The position numbers and the translations under genes are program-made. The notes under the pieces were generated by a model. It was not told where the DNA came from. It ran no database searches and saw only the letters and a program-made list of their open reading frames with translations. Shown here piece after piece: positions 44,996 to 55,929 of a stretch of 64,000 nucleotides of DNA. Source of the DNA: Streptococcus rubneri (lineage in GTDB: Bacteria > Bacillota > Bacilli > Lactobacillales > Streptococcaceae); assembly GCF_004785935.1 (NCBI RefSeq), contig NZ_SRRP01000001.1:248001-312000 (forward strand), given 5' to 3'. Each line of letters starts with the position of its first letter. The stretch's first letter is position 1.

Positions 44996-45484
44996 AGATT
45001 TACTTAACGAATTCAAAAAATAGCCGTCATTTTTTTTGAAGAGTCAGCTGACTACTTTATGTAATTAGGAATTTGTCTGCTTTCTAAAAAAAGCAGCTAG
45101 TCCTATGCAATACAGAACTAAATCCTTTGTGTCAATTAATTGTTTAACTTTTTTGGCTCAGTACACACCAGGTGTGTTTTCTTTATGCATACAATTCTTA
45201 AATTTTTAAGTACCTTAAGTATATCATGGTGATATCTAAAAAGATAATTTTATAACATTTGTTGGGATTGTTGCAGAGTTTTTTTGTTTATCATTCGAAC
45301 TTTATTATTATATCATAAAAATGATTAGAAAAACAGACTTGATTTTTTTTGAAATTGGTATACGATGAAGGTATAAAAACTATTAAAATAGCCTGTTAGA
45401 AAGGAGATTAAAAGAATTAATAAGGCTATATATAATTGTTGATTGGTATCTAATCTTGTAAAACAAGAAAGGAAAAGGTAAAAT
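44996..45484. other. AT-rich intergenic stretch
   Basis: About 490 bases with no convincing gene. It holds an inverted pair ATATCA-TGG-TGATAT at 45221-45235, a small AT palindrome CTTAAATTTTTAAG just before it, and several weak -10-like sites before the orphan gene at 45485. Composition is clearly more AT-rich than the neighbours, consistent with acquired or decayed DNA. Confidence 0.5.
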
Positions 45485-45715
45485 ATGCAATTACATAAAA
45501 AAAATTTTATAGTGGCGTTGGTTTTATCCATTTGTATCTCACTTTATTTTCTTATCAATCCGTCTAATATCTTCACCTTTCCGATCCGTGTGCATGAATT
45601 TGATGACACATTTAAATATTACATGTTTGTGAAGATTGGAATTGTATTATTATTTATCAAATTCTTACTGGATATATGCTTAGAGTATATCAAGAATTGG
45701 TTTAAAAAGTTTTGA
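45485..45715 (+). CDS. Orphan small membrane protein
   Basis: 76 residues, not recognised. Hydrophobic segments at about 8-24 (IVALVLSICISLYFLI) and 48-66 (VKIGIVLLFIKFLLDICLEY) flank a short polar loop with IRVHEFDDTFKYY; the C-terminus is basic (KNWFKKF). AGGAAAAGG is a fair ribosome site, and a strong terminator follows 15 bases after the stop, both favouring a real gene. Codon use is AT-rich unlike its neighbours, suggesting acquisition. Confidence 0.6.
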   Translation: MQLHKKNFIVALVLSICISLYFLINPSNIFTFPIRVHEFDDTFKYYMFVKIGIVLLFIKFLLDICLEYIKNWFKKF

Positions 45716-45729
45716 TATATCTTCACACA

Positions 45730-45767
45730 AAAGAGTCTGAGAAATGTTTTGTCTCAGACTCTTTTTT
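45730..45767. terminator. Terminator between the orphan gene and birA
   Basis: Thirteen-base stem AAAGAGTCTGAGA / TCTCAGACTCTTT, nine-base loop, T run; usable on both strands. Confidence 0.88.
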
Positions 45768-45784
45768 GAGCTGTTGTCTCTGTT

Positions 45785-46726
45785 TTATAAATCCCACTGC
45801 TTGAGGGAGATTTCGCCACTGTTGAGCCAGCGTTCTTGGCCGTCCGTTAGTTGGACTAGTAGTTGTCCACTGTCCGAAATATCCTTGGCCAGGCCTTGGT
45901 AGCTAGTCTGATTTTGTTCGAAGCGGACTTCCTTACCAAGAACTAGTGAGCGTTGCTTGTAGAGGTAAATCAGCTCCTCCTCTGGACTATTGAAAAATTC
46001 CTTCCAAATCTCAGCAATCAGTTCATTGCGAGTAATGGGAGGCTGGGAGTCAAAGAGGGAACCAGCCTTGTCCTTCAGTTCCGTAGGGAAATTGGTGATG
46101 GCAAAATTAAGGCCGATACCAATGATAACATCTGTGATGAGGCCTGTTTCGATGGAGCTGATGGCTTCAGTCAGAATGCCTCCAACTTTTTTCCCCTTGT
46201 AGTAGATATCATTGACCCACTTAATATCGACATCCAATAAGGCTAGATTTTTCAGAGCCTTGTAGATAGCAGCTGCGACCATGAGGGTATAGGCGGGAGC
46301 TTGATCAAAGGGGAGATTGGGTTTGAGGTGGAGCGACATATAGATTCCCCCTTGAGAAGGACAGAAGAAGTCGCGGCCAAAACGTCCTTTAGCAGCCGTT
46401 TGATAGGGAGCCAGATAAAGGGTAGAGGAGTTTCCCCCAGCTTCCATAGCATTCTTAGCGTCCAGTTGAGTGGATTGGGAATGAGGATTGTAGGAGACTG
46501 TTAGAGGACAATGCTCCTCGATAACTTGAGGAATTAGGAGATCTCCGGAAAGGATCTTGTAGCCTCGTTTTTTAACGGACTCAATCTCAATGCCTTCTTT
46601 TTCTAGACGCTGAATGGCCTTCCAGATAGAGGTACGAGACAGTCCCATTTCTTGGGCTAGTTGTTCGCCGTTGACATAGTCTTGAGCTTGTGCCAAGGTT
46701 TGGTATAAAATTTCGTGTGTTTTCAT
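45785..46726 (-). CDS. birA: Biotin--[acetyl-CoA-carboxylase] ligase with HTH domain
   Basis: 313 residues. The N-terminal winged helix (YVNGEQLAQEMGLSRTSIWKAIQRLEKEG, about 17-45) marks the bifunctional form that also acts as repressor. The ligase domain has KGRFGRDFFCPSQGGIYMSL for biotinyl-AMP and KWVNDIYYKGKKVGGILTE, and a C-terminal SH3-like part. Starts six bases after the galR stop, with a weak ribosome site, so it is likely co-transcribed with galR. Confidence 0.93.
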   Translation of the reverse strand: MKTHEILYQTLAQAQDYVNGEQLAQEMGLSRTSIWKAIQRLEKEGIEIESVKKRGYKILSGDLLIPQVIEEHCPLTVSYNPHSQSTQLDAKNAMEAGGNSSTLYLAPYQTAAKGRFGRDFFCPSQGGIYMSLHLKPNLPFDQAPAYTLMVAAAIYKALKNLALLDVDIKWVNDIYYKGKKVGGILTEAISSIETGLITDVIIGIGLNFAITNFPTELKDKAGSLFDSQPPITRNELIAEIWKEFFNSPEEELIYLYKQRSLVLGKEVRFEQNQTSYQGLAKDISDSGQLLVQLTDGQERWLNSGEISLKQWDL

Positions 46727-46732
46727 AGTTTC

Positions 46733-47740
<1,008 letters not shown>

Positions 47741-47765
47741 TCATCCTTTATTGCTTGTTAGTTTC

Positions 47766-47807
47766 AGTATACTCTAAATACTAGTAAAAGGAAATAAATT
47801 TTTACTA
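47766..47807 (-). promoter_or_regulatory. galR promoter with TAGTAAAA / TTTTACTA half-sites
   Basis: Minus-strand -10 TATACT covers 47766-47771. TAGTAAAA (47782-47789) and TTTTACTA (47800-47807) lie upstream of it. The same half-site occurs twice before galK, which makes autoregulation by GalR plausible. Confidence 0.45.
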
Positions 47808-48638
47808 AATTTTATGTTTGTTACGATATTGGCTAGGAGTCAGTTGGCTATAGGCCTTAAACGCCTTTGAAAAATAAAGGGGGTCTGAAAAACCAACTGA
47901 GTAAGCCACAATCTTGATGCTCTCGTCTGTGTTGGTCAGCAATTGCTGGGCACGTTGCATGCGGACCGAGTGCAGGAATTCTTTGGGAGAGATCTGGTGA
48001 AACTCCTTAAAAACAGTTGTCAGGTAAGACCGATGGACATTGAGGTCATCAGCGATCTCTTGAATACTTAGATGCTCTTTATTGTAATGCGTCTCAATCA
48101 CATGCTTGCAGGTCAGATAGAGTTGATAGGTTGGTGATGGATCGTTCCGATGGCTATCAGGAGCCACTTCACTGATAAGAAATAGCAGTTCATAGATTTG
48201 CGAGAGAAGGTGGAGTTGGTAGTGCGAGGTCATCTTTGAAGCCTCTGCCTTGTGGACAAGTTGCTCCATAAACTGGCCGATCCGCTCTGTGTCCACTTCA
48301 TTTTTCTTTAGAAAGCCTTTGGCATGAAGAGTTGAAAAGCGCATGAAATCACTTACCTTGGTGCCGCTAATCCCAATCCAGTAGTAGGACCAAGGATCTT
48401 CTGCGTCTGCCTGGTAGTAGGTCACCATATTTTTAGGGAGAAGAAAGAGATCCCCGGCTTCTAAATGGATTTCATTTTTATTGATGTGAAAGACACCTTT
48501 TCCCTTGGTGATAAAATGCAGAACAAAATTGTCACGGACGCTAGGTCCGAATTCGTAGTTCTTCGGGCAATCTTCGTAGCCGTAAAAATCAAGGGCTAGA
48601 TCAATGGTGTCGGTTTGGTATTCAGAAAAGACTAACAT
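47805..48638 (-). CDS. msmR: AraC-family activator of the raffinose/msm operon
   Basis: 277 residues. N-terminal cupin-like sugar-binding domain (GPSVRDNFVLHFITKGKGVFHIN ... GDLFLLPKNMVTYY); C-terminal double HTH with LSIQEIADDLNVHRSYLTTVFKEF and IKIVAYSVGFSDPLYFSKAFKAYSQLTPSQYR. Equivalent to MsmR of S. mutans or RafR of pneumococcus, which activate the divergent aga operon with raffinose or melibiose. AGGAGG precedes the ATG. The intergenic region contains a cre-like site. Confidence 0.9.
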   Translation of the reverse strand: MLVFSEYQTDTIDLALDFYGYEDCPKNYEFGPSVRDNFVLHFITKGKGVFHINKNEIHLEAGDLFLLPKNMVTYYQADAEDPWSYYWIGISGTKVSDFMRFSTLHAKGFLKKNEVDTERIGQFMEQLVHKAEASKMTSHYQLHLLSQIYELLFLISEVAPDSHRNDPSPTYQLYLTCKHVIETHYNKEHLSIQEIADDLNVHRSYLTTVFKEFHQISPKEFLHSVRMQRAQQLLTNTDESIKIVAYSVGFSDPLYFSKAFKAYSQLTPSQYRNKHKI

Positions 48639-48691
48639 AGCTGAACCTCCTACCTAACATTTTACCATATATGCCCAACAAAATTCTATTT

Positions 48692-48707
48692 TCGGAAGCG
48701 TTTACAA
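48692..48707 (+). promoter_or_regulatory. cre-like CcpA site between msmR and aga
   Basis: TCGGAAGCGTTTACAA fits the CcpA consensus WTGNAANCGNWNNCWW with one mismatch. It lies about 54 bases from the msmR start and 95 from aga, suited to repress both by glucose. Confidence 0.6.
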
Positions 48708-48801
48708 CGAGTAAAATAAAGACATATAAATGAAAAAAAGATATTGTAACTGAATTTAAAAATACATAGTGATATTTTATAGGAACCAAGGGGAGGAAGA
48801 T

Positions 48802-50964
48802 ATGGCAATACGTATTGAACAAAATTTGTTCTATATAGAGAGTAAAGGACTGAGTCTCATCCTTGAAAATCGCGATGGCTATTTGATGCTCAAACATCTA
48901 GGGCGCCCAATTCCGTCCTATCATTTTTCCAATACGGTGCATGAGAAGGACCATGCTTTCGCTGGAAATCCAACACCTGACAATCGAACTTTTAGCTTGG
49001 ATACCCAGCGACAGATCTTGGGACAGCACGGGCTAGGAGATTTTCGAAAACCGTCGATCAAGATCCAACACGGTGTTACAGAAGTGACAGATTTCCTTTA
49101 TGTTGGAGCCAACATCTATTCTGGTAGTGTCGAGGCGACCGGTCTTCCGAACCCTCACTCAGTAGATCAGGCTGAAACCTTGGCACTGGTCTTCGAAGAT
49201 GATCAAGCAGCCCTGCGTTTGACCCTCTACTACACCGCCTACGAGGATTGGGCAACCATCACTAGCTTCTCAAAGATTGAAAACTGTAGTGATGAAACGG
49301 TTGTGATCCACAAGGCTCTTAGTGTGTTGGCCGATGTCCCAGCAGGTGATTACGATATCATCACTCTGCAAGGAGCCTATGCGAGAGAAAAAACAGTTCG
49401 CCGTCAGCAAGTGGAGCAAGGAATCTTCTCCATCAGTTCCAACCGTGGTGCTTCTGGACACGCCCAGACTCCAGCCCTTATCCTTGCTGACCATGAAGTG
49501 ACGGAAGATGCCGGTTCTGCCCTTGCCTTCCAACTGCTCTACAGTGGGAATTTTGAAGGATTTGTTCAGAAAAATCAACTCAATGAAGTTCGGGTTGGAC
49601 TGGGGATCAATCCTGAAAACTTCGCTTGGGAATTGGAACCAAATCAGAGTTTTGATACGCCTGTGGCAATGATCACTTACTCCCATAAGGGATTGACCGG
49701 TCTCAGTCAAGAGAGTCAAGCATTTGTCCAAAACCATATCATTCCTAGCCAGTTTGCCCATAAAGAACGTCCAATTCTTATCAACAACTGGGAAGCGACC
49801 TACTTTGATTTCAAAAAAGACAAATTATTGGAGCTAGCAGACGAAGCTCAAAAAGTGGGGATCGAACTCTTTGTTCTTGATGATGGCTGGTTTGGCAATC
49901 GTTATGATGACAATCGGGCCCTTGGTGATTGGACCGTCAATGAAGAAAAATTAGGTGGAAGTCTAGCAGAATTGATCCAAGGCATCCATGACAAGGGACT
50001 TCAATTTGGCCTTTGGGTGGAGCCAGAAATGATTTCTCTTGATAGCGACCTCTATCGGGCTCATCCGGACTGGGCTATTCAAGTCCCAGGCTATGAACAC
50101 ACCTATTCACGGAATCAACTAGTCCTCGATTTCGCAAATAGAGAAGTGGTAGCTTATATCAAGCAGGTCTTGGATGACTTGCTTGCAAACCATGAGATCG
50201 ACTATATCAAATGGGATATGAACCGCAATATCACCAAGCTTGGAAATGGTAAAACCTACCTGGAAACCAAGATGCAATCTCATGCTTATATCTTAGGTCT
50301 CTATGAAGTGGTTTCTTTCTTAACAGAGAAGTACGAGCACATCCTATTTGAGTCTTGCTCAGGTGGTGGTGGTCGCAATGACCTGGGTATGATGCGTTAC
50401 TTCCCGCAGGTCTGGGCGAGTGACAATACGGATGCCATGGCCAGACTTCCGATCCAGTATGGATCTAGTTATCTCTATCCAACTATTTCCATGGGGGCTC
50501 ACGTATCAGCGGTACCAAATCACCAGATGGGACGGATCACACCACTAGAAACGCGTGGCCATGTAGCCATGATGGGAAATCTAGGCTATGAATTGGATCT
50601 GACCAGCCTTTCTCAAGAAGAGTTGGATGTCATCGCAACTCAAGTCGCTCACTACAAAACGATTCGACCCCTTGTCCAATTCGGACAACATTACCGCTTA
50701 ATGAATCCTAGTCAAGGTGCCAACCAAGTAGCCATCCAGTTTACTTATCAAGACCGAACGGTTGTTACCTATGTAAGGGTCTTATCAACGGTTGAAGAGA
50801 TCGAGCCGACTCTGAAACTCAAAGGCTTGGAAGAAGATGCACTCTATAGCTTAGAAGGGACGGACCAAGTCTATTCAGGAGCTGAGCTCATGTATGCTGG
50901 CTTAACCGTCGTTCTTCCTCAGGGAGATTTCCTCTCTAAACAATATGTTTTTGTCAAAAAATAA
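48802..50964 (+). CDS. aga: Alpha-galactosidase, GH36
   Basis: Cytosolic enzyme of 720 residues that removes galactose from melibiose, raffinose and stachyose. The GH36 core has [26 protein letters not shown], nucleophile Asp472 in [10 protein letters not shown] and the acid/base region WASDNTDA (540-545). GGGGAGGA precedes the ATG at 48802; an in-frame ATG 11 codons upstream has none. First gene of aga-msmE-msmF-msmG-gtfA. A second GH36 gene lies at 55930. Confidence 0.95.
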   Translation: MAIRIEQNLFYIESKGLSLILENRDGYLMLKHLGRPIPSYHFSNTVHEKDHAFAGNPTPDNRTFSLDTQRQILGQHGLGDFRKPSIKIQHGVTEVTDFLYVGANIYSGSVEATGLPNPHSVDQAETLALVFEDDQAALRLTLYYTAYEDWATITSFSKIENCSDETVVIHKALSVLADVPAGDYDIITLQGAYAREKTVRRQQVEQGIFSISSNRGASGHAQTPALILADHEVTEDAGSALAFQLLYSGNFEGFVQKNQLNEVRVGLGINPENFAWELEPNQSFDTPVAMITYSHKGLTGLSQESQAFVQNHIIPSQFAHKERPILINNWEATYFDFKKDKLLELADEAQKVGIELFVLDDGWFGNRYDDNRALGDWTVNEEKLGGSLAELIQGIHDKGLQFGLWVEPEMISLDSDLYRAHPDWAIQVPGYEHTYSRNQLVLDFANREVVAYIKQVLDDLLANHEIDYIKWDMNRNITKLGNGKTYLETKMQSHAYILGLYEVVSFLTEKYEHILFESCSGGGGRNDLGMMRYFPQVWASDNTDAMARLPIQYGSSYLYPTISMGAHVSAVPNHQMGRITPLETRGHVAMMGNLGYELDLTSLSQEELDVIATQVAHYKTIRPLVQFGQHYRLMNPSQGANQVAIQFTYQDRTVVTYVRVLSTVEEIEPTLKLKGLEEDALYSLEGTDQVYSGAELMYAGLTVVLPQGDFLSKQYVFVKK

Positions 50965-50978
50965 AAGGAGACAGCCAA

Positions 50979-52238
50979 ATGAAATGGTTTAAAAAAATCG
51001 GACTTCTTGCAACTACAGGTTTAGCTTTGTTTGGGCTTAGCGCTTGCTCCAACGATGGTAAATCTGCGGATGGCACAGTGACCATCGAGTATTTCAACCA
51101 GAAAAAAGAAATGACCAAAACCTTGGAAGAAATCGCTCGTGATTTTGAAAAGGAAAATCCAAAGGTCAAGGTCAAAGTTGTCAATGTACCGAACGGTGGT
51201 GAAGTATTGAAAACACGTGTCCTCGCAGGAGATGTGCCGGATGTGGTTAATATATACCCACAGTCCATCGAACTACAAGAATGGGCAAAAGCAGGTGTCT
51301 TCGAAGATTTGTCCAATAAAGACTACCTGAAACGCGTAAAAAATGGCTATGCTGAAAAATATGCCGTGAACGGAAAAGTCTACAACGTTCCCTTTACAGC
51401 CAATGCTTATGGAATTTACTACAACAAAGATAAATTCGAAGAACTGGGCTTGAAGGTTCCTGAAACCTGGGATGAATTTGAACAGTTAGTCAAAGACATC
51501 GTTGCTAAAGGACAAACACCATTTGGAATTGCAGGTGCAGATGCTTGGACACTCAATGGTTACAATCAATTAGCCTTTGCGACAGCAACAGGTGGAGGAA
51601 AAGAAGCCAATCAATACCTTCGTTATTCTCAACCAAATGCCATTAAATTGACTGATCCGATCATGAAAGATGACATCAAGGTCATGGATATTCTTCGCAT
51701 TGATGGTTCTAAACAAAAGAACTGGGAAGGTGCTGGCTATACCGATGTTATCGGAGCCTTCGCACGTGGGGATGTCCTCATGACACCAAATGGGTCTTGG
51801 GCGATCACAGCGATTAATGAACAAAAACCGAACTTTAAGATTGGGACCTTCATGATTCCAGGAAAAGAAAAAGGACAAAGCTTAACCGTTGGTGCAGGAG
51901 ACTTGGCATGGTCTATCTCAGCCACCACCAAACATCCAAAAGAAGCCAATGCCTTTGTGGAATATATGACCCGTCCAGAAGTCATGCAAAAATACTACGA
52001 TGTGGACGGATCTCCAACAGCGATCGAAGGGGTCAAACAAGCAGGAGAAGATTCACCGCTTGCTGGGATGACCGAATATGCCTTTACGGATCGTCACTTG
52101 GTCTGGTTGCAACAATACTGGACCAGTGAAGCAGACTTCCATACCTTGACCATGAACTATGTCTTGACCGGTGATAAACAAGGCATGGTCAATGATTTGA
52201 ATGCCTTCTTTAACCCGATGAAAGCGGATGTGGATTAG
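50979..52238 (+). CDS. msmE: Alpha-galactoside-binding lipoprotein
   Basis: Extracellular solute-binding lipoprotein of 419 residues (RafE/MsmE). Lipobox GLSAC with Cys23. The CUT1 sugar-binding blocks FNQKKEMTKTLEEIARDFEKENP and VPDVVNIYP are visible. Starts 14 bases after aga with AAAGGAGACAG. Delivers raffinose-type sugars and possibly other oligosaccharides to MsmFG; ATP is supplied by MsmK, which is not in the window. Confidence 0.93.
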   Translation: MKWFKKIGLLATTGLALFGLSACSNDGKSADGTVTIEYFNQKKEMTKTLEEIARDFEKENPKVKVKVVNVPNGGEVLKTRVLAGDVPDVVNIYPQSIELQEWAKAGVFEDLSNKDYLKRVKNGYAEKYAVNGKVYNVPFTANAYGIYYNKDKFEELGLKVPETWDEFEQLVKDIVAKGQTPFGIAGADAWTLNGYNQLAFATATGGGKEANQYLRYSQPNAIKLTDPIMKDDIKVMDILRIDGSKQKNWEGAGYTDVIGAFARGDVLMTPNGSWAITAINEQKPNFKIGTFMIPGKEKGQSLTVGAGDLAWSISATTKHPKEANAFVEYMTRPEVMQKYYDVDGSPTAIEGVKQAGEDSPLAGMTEYAFTDRHLVWLQQYWTSEADFHTLTMNYVLTGDKQGMVNDLNAFFNPMKADVD

Positions 52239-52251
52239 GAGTAGAGAGACT

Positions 52252-53118
52252 ATGAAAAAAGTATTACAAAAATATTGGGCATGGGCTTTTGTGGTCATCC
52301 CCCTCTTGTTACAAGCAATTTTCTTCTATGTGCCGATGTTTCAAGGAGCCTTTTACAGTTTTACCAACTGGACAGGATTGACTTATAACTACAAGTTTGT
52401 CGGCTTAAACAACTTCAAGCTCCTCTTCATGGATCCAAAATTCATGAATGCGATTGGCTTTACCGCAATCATTACGATTGCCATGGTGGTTGGTGAGATT
52501 GCCCTTGGGATCTTTATCGCGCGTGTCTTGAACTCTAAAATCAAAGGTCAAACCTTCTTCCGTGCTTGGTTCTTCTTCCCAGCTGTTTTGTCTGGTTTGA
52601 CAGTGGCTTTGATCTTCAAGCAAGTCTTCAACTACGGTCTTCCAGCGATTGGGAATGCCCTTCATATTGAATTTCTCCAAACCAGTCTTTTAGGGACTAA
52701 GTGGGGAGCGATCTTTGCGGCTGTCTTTGTCCTTCTTTGGCAAGGGGTGGCTATGCCCATCATCATCTTCCTAGCTGGTTTGCAATCCATTCCAACTGAG
52801 ATTACGGAAGCAGCAAGGATTGATGGCGCGACTAGCACGCAAGTCTTCTGGAACATTGAATTGCCTTACTTGCTACCAAGTATCTCTATGGTCTTTATCC
52901 TAGCCCTAAAAGGTGGGCTGACTGCCTTTGACCAAGTCTTTGCTATGACCGGTGGTGGTCCAAACAATGCCACAACCTCACTTGGGCTCTTGGTTTATAA
53001 TTATGCCTTTAAAAACAACCAATTCGGTTATGCCAATGCCATTGCCGTAATCTTGTTCTTCTTAATTGTAGTGATTTCGATCATCCAATTGAGAGTATCT
53101 AAGAAATTTGAAATTTAA
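52252..53118 (+). CDS. msmF: Sugar ABC transporter permease MsmF
   Basis: Membrane subunit of 288 residues, six segments. EAA loop EAARIDGATSTQVFWNIELP at about 191-210. AGGAG at 52237-52241 precedes the ATG at 52252; the longer frame beginning inside msmE is not used. Pairs with MsmG. Confidence 0.93.
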   Translation: MKKVLQKYWAWAFVVIPLLLQAIFFYVPMFQGAFYSFTNWTGLTYNYKFVGLNNFKLLFMDPKFMNAIGFTAIITIAMVVGEIALGIFIARVLNSKIKGQTFFRAWFFFPAVLSGLTVALIFKQVFNYGLPAIGNALHIEFLQTSLLGTKWGAIFAAVFVLLWQGVAMPIIIFLAGLQSIPTEITEAARIDGATSTQVFWNIELPYLLPSISMVFILALKGGLTAFDQVFAMTGGGPNNATTSLGLLVYNYAFKNNQFGYANAIAVILFFLIVVISIIQLRVSKKFEI

Positions 53119-53131
53119 GAGGAGAAGCACG

Positions 53132-53965
53132 ATGAAACAAGATGAAAGAAAAGCCCTGATTGGCAAATACATTCTATTGATTCTAGGATCGGTTCTGATT
53201 TTAGTGCCTCTCCTTGCCACCCTCTTTAGTTCCTTCAAACCCACCAAGGATATCGTAGACAATTTCTTTGGCTTTCCAACCAACTTCACATGGGACAACT
53301 TTAGCCGTCTCTTAGCGGATGGCATCGGAGGCTATTATTGGAACTCTGTCGTCATCACTGTCTTGTCTTTACTTGCAGTAATGATCGTTATCCCCATGGC
53401 AGCCTACTCCATCGCACGCAATATGAGTAAGAGAAAAGCCTTTACCATCATGTATACCCTCTTAATCCTTGGGATCTTCGTCCCATTCCAGGTTATCATG
53501 ATTCCAATTACCGTCATGATGAGTAAACTCGGTTTGGCCAACACCTTTGGTTTGATCTTGCTCTACTTGACCTATGCGATTCCACAGACCCTCTTCCTCT
53601 ATGTCGGCTATATCAAAATCTCGATCCCAGAAAGTCTGGATGAAGCAGCTGAGATTGATGGTGCTAATAAATTTACAACCTATTTCCGCATCATCTTCCC
53701 AATGATGAAACCGATGCATGCGACAACCATGATCATCAATGCCCTTTGGTTCTGGAATGACTTCATGTTGCCACTCCTTGTCTTGAACCGGGATTCCAAA
53801 ATGTGGACTTTGCCTTTGTTCCAATACAACTACGCAGGCCAATATTTCAACGATTACGGACCAAGCTTTGCCTCTTACGTGGTCGGCATTATCAGTATCA
53901 CCATTGTCTATCTCTTCTTCCAACGCCATATCATCGCAGGAATGAGCAACGGCGCAGTGAAATAA
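53132..53965 (+). CDS. msmG: Sugar ABC transporter permease MsmG
   Basis: Second membrane subunit of 277 residues. EAA loop DEAAEIDGANKFTTYFRIIFP at about 171-191. GAGGAG before the ATG at 53132 fixes the start. After its stop comes a 240-base leader with two hairpins before gtfA, so gtfA may be regulated separately. Confidence 0.93.
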   Translation: MKQDERKALIGKYILLILGSVLILVPLLATLFSSFKPTKDIVDNFFGFPTNFTWDNFSRLLADGIGGYYWNSVVITVLSLLAVMIVIPMAAYSIARNMSKRKAFTIMYTLLILGIFVPFQVIMIPITVMMSKLGLANTFGLILLYLTYAIPQTLFLYVGYIKISIPESLDEAAEIDGANKFTTYFRIIFPMMKPMHATTMIINALWFWNDFMLPLLVLNRDSKMWTLPLFQYNYAGQYFNDYGPSFASYVVGIISITIVYLFFQRHIIAGMSNGAVK

Positions 53966-54205
53966 TAAGATACAAAGCCCGTTAAAAGCTCACAGTGAAA
54001 ATAGGGAATCTGAATAAGAAGCCTTGGCTTCTTGGAGGATTCATCTTTTTCACACAGAGCTTAGGGCGTGTTCAATTCCGTATACAAAGGGACGATTCAG
54101 CTTGCTGATTTCAATCGTATCCTAGAAAGCAATTCTAAAATAGAAAAACTCAAGAAAGCCAGGTCTCTTCAGACTTGGCTTTCAAATAAAGAAAAGGAGA
54201 CCATT
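53966..54205 (+). other. Structured spacer between msmG and gtfA
   Basis: 240 bases without a supported gene. Hairpin 1 at 54017-54032 is AAGAAGCC / GGCTTCTT with a very small loop and an outer TGAAT / ATTCA pair. Hairpin 2 at 54154-54183 is GAAAGCCAGGTCT-CTTC-AGACTTGGCTTTC, 13 pairs with a stable tetraloop, ending 10 bases before the gtfA ribosome site. Neither is followed by a T run. Looks like an mRNA processing or stability segment. An ATG frame running through it in phase with gtfA lacks a ribosome site. Confidence 0.55.
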
Positions 54206-55648
54206 ATGCCAATTCAAAATAAGACCATGTTAATTACTTACTCAGACAGCTTGGGAAACAACCTCAAGGACCTCTATGAAAATCTGGAGAAATATTTTGG
54301 AGATGCAGTCGGTGGGGTTCACCTCTTGCCATTTTTCCCATCAACCGGTGACCGTGGCTTTGCGCCTGTGGACTATGATCAAGTAGATCCAGCCTTTGGA
54401 GATTGGGAAGATGTCAAACGCCTGGGCGAAAAGTACTATCTCATGTTTGACTTTATGATCAATCACATTTCCCGTCAGTCTAAATACTACAAAGATTATC
54501 AAGAGAAGCATGACCAAAGTGCTTACAAGGATCTTTTCCTAAACTGGGACAAGTTCTGGCCAGAGAATCGTCCAACTCAAGCGGATGTGGACTTGATTTA
54601 TAAGCGCAAGGATCGAGCTCCCAAGCAAGAAATTACCTTTGCGGATGGGACAACTGAGCATCTCTGGAATACCTTCGGGGAAGAGCAGATTGACCTGGAC
54701 GTGACCAAGGAAGTGACCATGGACTTTATTCGCAAGACCATCGAACATTTGGCGAGCAATGGTTGTGACCTCATTCGCCTAGATGCTTTTGCCTATGCAG
54801 TCAAGAAGTTGGACACCAATGATTTCTTCGTGGAGCCAGACATTTGGGATTTGTTGGATAAGGTGCGCGATATGGCAGCCAGCTACGGTGCTGAGCTCTT
54901 GCCAGAGATTCATGAACACTATTCCATCCAATTTAAGATTGCCGATCACGACTATTATGTCTATGACTTTGCCCTTCCAATGGTGACCCTCTATACCCTC
55001 TATAGCTCAAAAGTGGAGCGCCTTGCTAAGTGGTTGAAGATGAGTCCGATGAAGCAATTCACGACACTCGACACCCATGATGGGATTGGGGTGGTTGATG
55101 TCAAGGATATCTTGACAGATGAAGAAATTGACTATGCATCAAATGAGCTCTACAAGGTAGGAGCAAATGTGAAACGCAAATATTCAACAGCAGAGTACAA
55201 CAACTTGGACATCTACCAAATCAATTCGACCTACTATTCAGCGCTTGGAGATGATGATCGCAAGTATTTCCTAGCCCGTTTGATTCAAGCCTTTGCGCCA
55301 GGCATTCCACAAGTTTATTATGTTGGATTCCTAGCTGGGAAGAATGATTTGGAACTCTTAGAAAACACCAAGGAAGGCCGCAATATCAACCGTCATTACT
55401 ACAGCAATGAAGAAATCGCCCAAGAAGTAGAGCGACCAGTCGTGCAATCCCTTCTCAAGCTCTTTAGTTTCCGGAACAACTCGCAAGCTTTTGACCTAGA
55501 AGGAAGCATTGAAGTGGAAACACCAGATGAACATAGCATTGTCATCACGCGCCAAGACAAAGACCAGACCGCCACAGCAGTAGCACGAATCAATCTTGCT
55601 GACGGGACTTACCAAGTGACAGAAAACGGTCAAGACATTGAGTTTTAA
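54206..55648 (+). CDS. gtfA: Sucrose phosphorylase
   Basis: GH13 subfamily 18 enzyme of 480 residues: sucrose plus phosphate to glucose 1-phosphate plus fructose, saving ATP. Cytosolic. The nucleophile is Asp193 in [10 protein letters not shown] and the acid/base Glu234 in LLPEIHEHY; the stabiliser Asp lies in TLDTHDGIG. Start chosen at 54206 ([15 protein letters not shown]) with AAGGAG upstream; a longer frame from 54068 would add 46 residues not found in the family. It handles the sucrose left after Aga acts on raffinose. Confidence 0.94.
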   Translation: MPIQNKTMLITYSDSLGNNLKDLYENLEKYFGDAVGGVHLLPFFPSTGDRGFAPVDYDQVDPAFGDWEDVKRLGEKYYLMFDFMINHISRQSKYYKDYQEKHDQSAYKDLFLNWDKFWPENRPTQADVDLIYKRKDRAPKQEITFADGTTEHLWNTFGEEQIDLDVTKEVTMDFIRKTIEHLASNGCDLIRLDAFAYAVKKLDTNDFFVEPDIWDLLDKVRDMAASYGAELLPEIHEHYSIQFKIADHDYYVYDFALPMVTLYTLYSSKVERLAKWLKMSPMKQFTTLDTHDGIGVVDVKDILTDEEIDYASNELYKVGANVKRKYSTAEYNNLDIYQINSTYYSALGDDDRKYFLARLIQAFAPGIPQVYYVGFLAGKNDLELLENTKEGRNINRHYYSNEEIAQEVERPVVQSLLKLFSFRNNSQAFDLEGSIEVETPDEHSIVITRQDKDQTATAVARINLADGTYQVTENGQDIEF

Positions 55649-55929
55649 AAACAATTGAAGTCAGGCGAGACATGTTTCGGATATTCCCTTTTTGATTGGA
55701 CAGATTGCTGGAGATTTTATGATTTCACAGTTTTTCTCCAATATTTTTAAAACAAAGGATTTTGCCCCCCTTTCTAGTAGCATCTCTACCCTGCAAGTGA
55801 TCCTTTTGTTACTTTGACCTTGTCAGGGTCTGACCATTCAAGATCTGCTATGATCTTCGCAAATTTTGTCTCTATCTATCTTAAAAGCTTCGTATGATAC
55901 TAGGAACTTTGATACAAGAAAGGATAAAT

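Noticed and set aside
45325-45531. Minus-strand hydrophobic frame opposite the orphan gene
   Set aside because: No ribosome site, AT-rich antisense of a membrane protein gives hydrophobic residues by chance; the plus-strand gene has a ribosome site and terminator.
54068-54205. N-terminal extension of GtfA by 46 residues
   Set aside because: The frame is open but has no ribosome site, encodes the hairpin segment, and would exceed the usual family length of about 480 residues.
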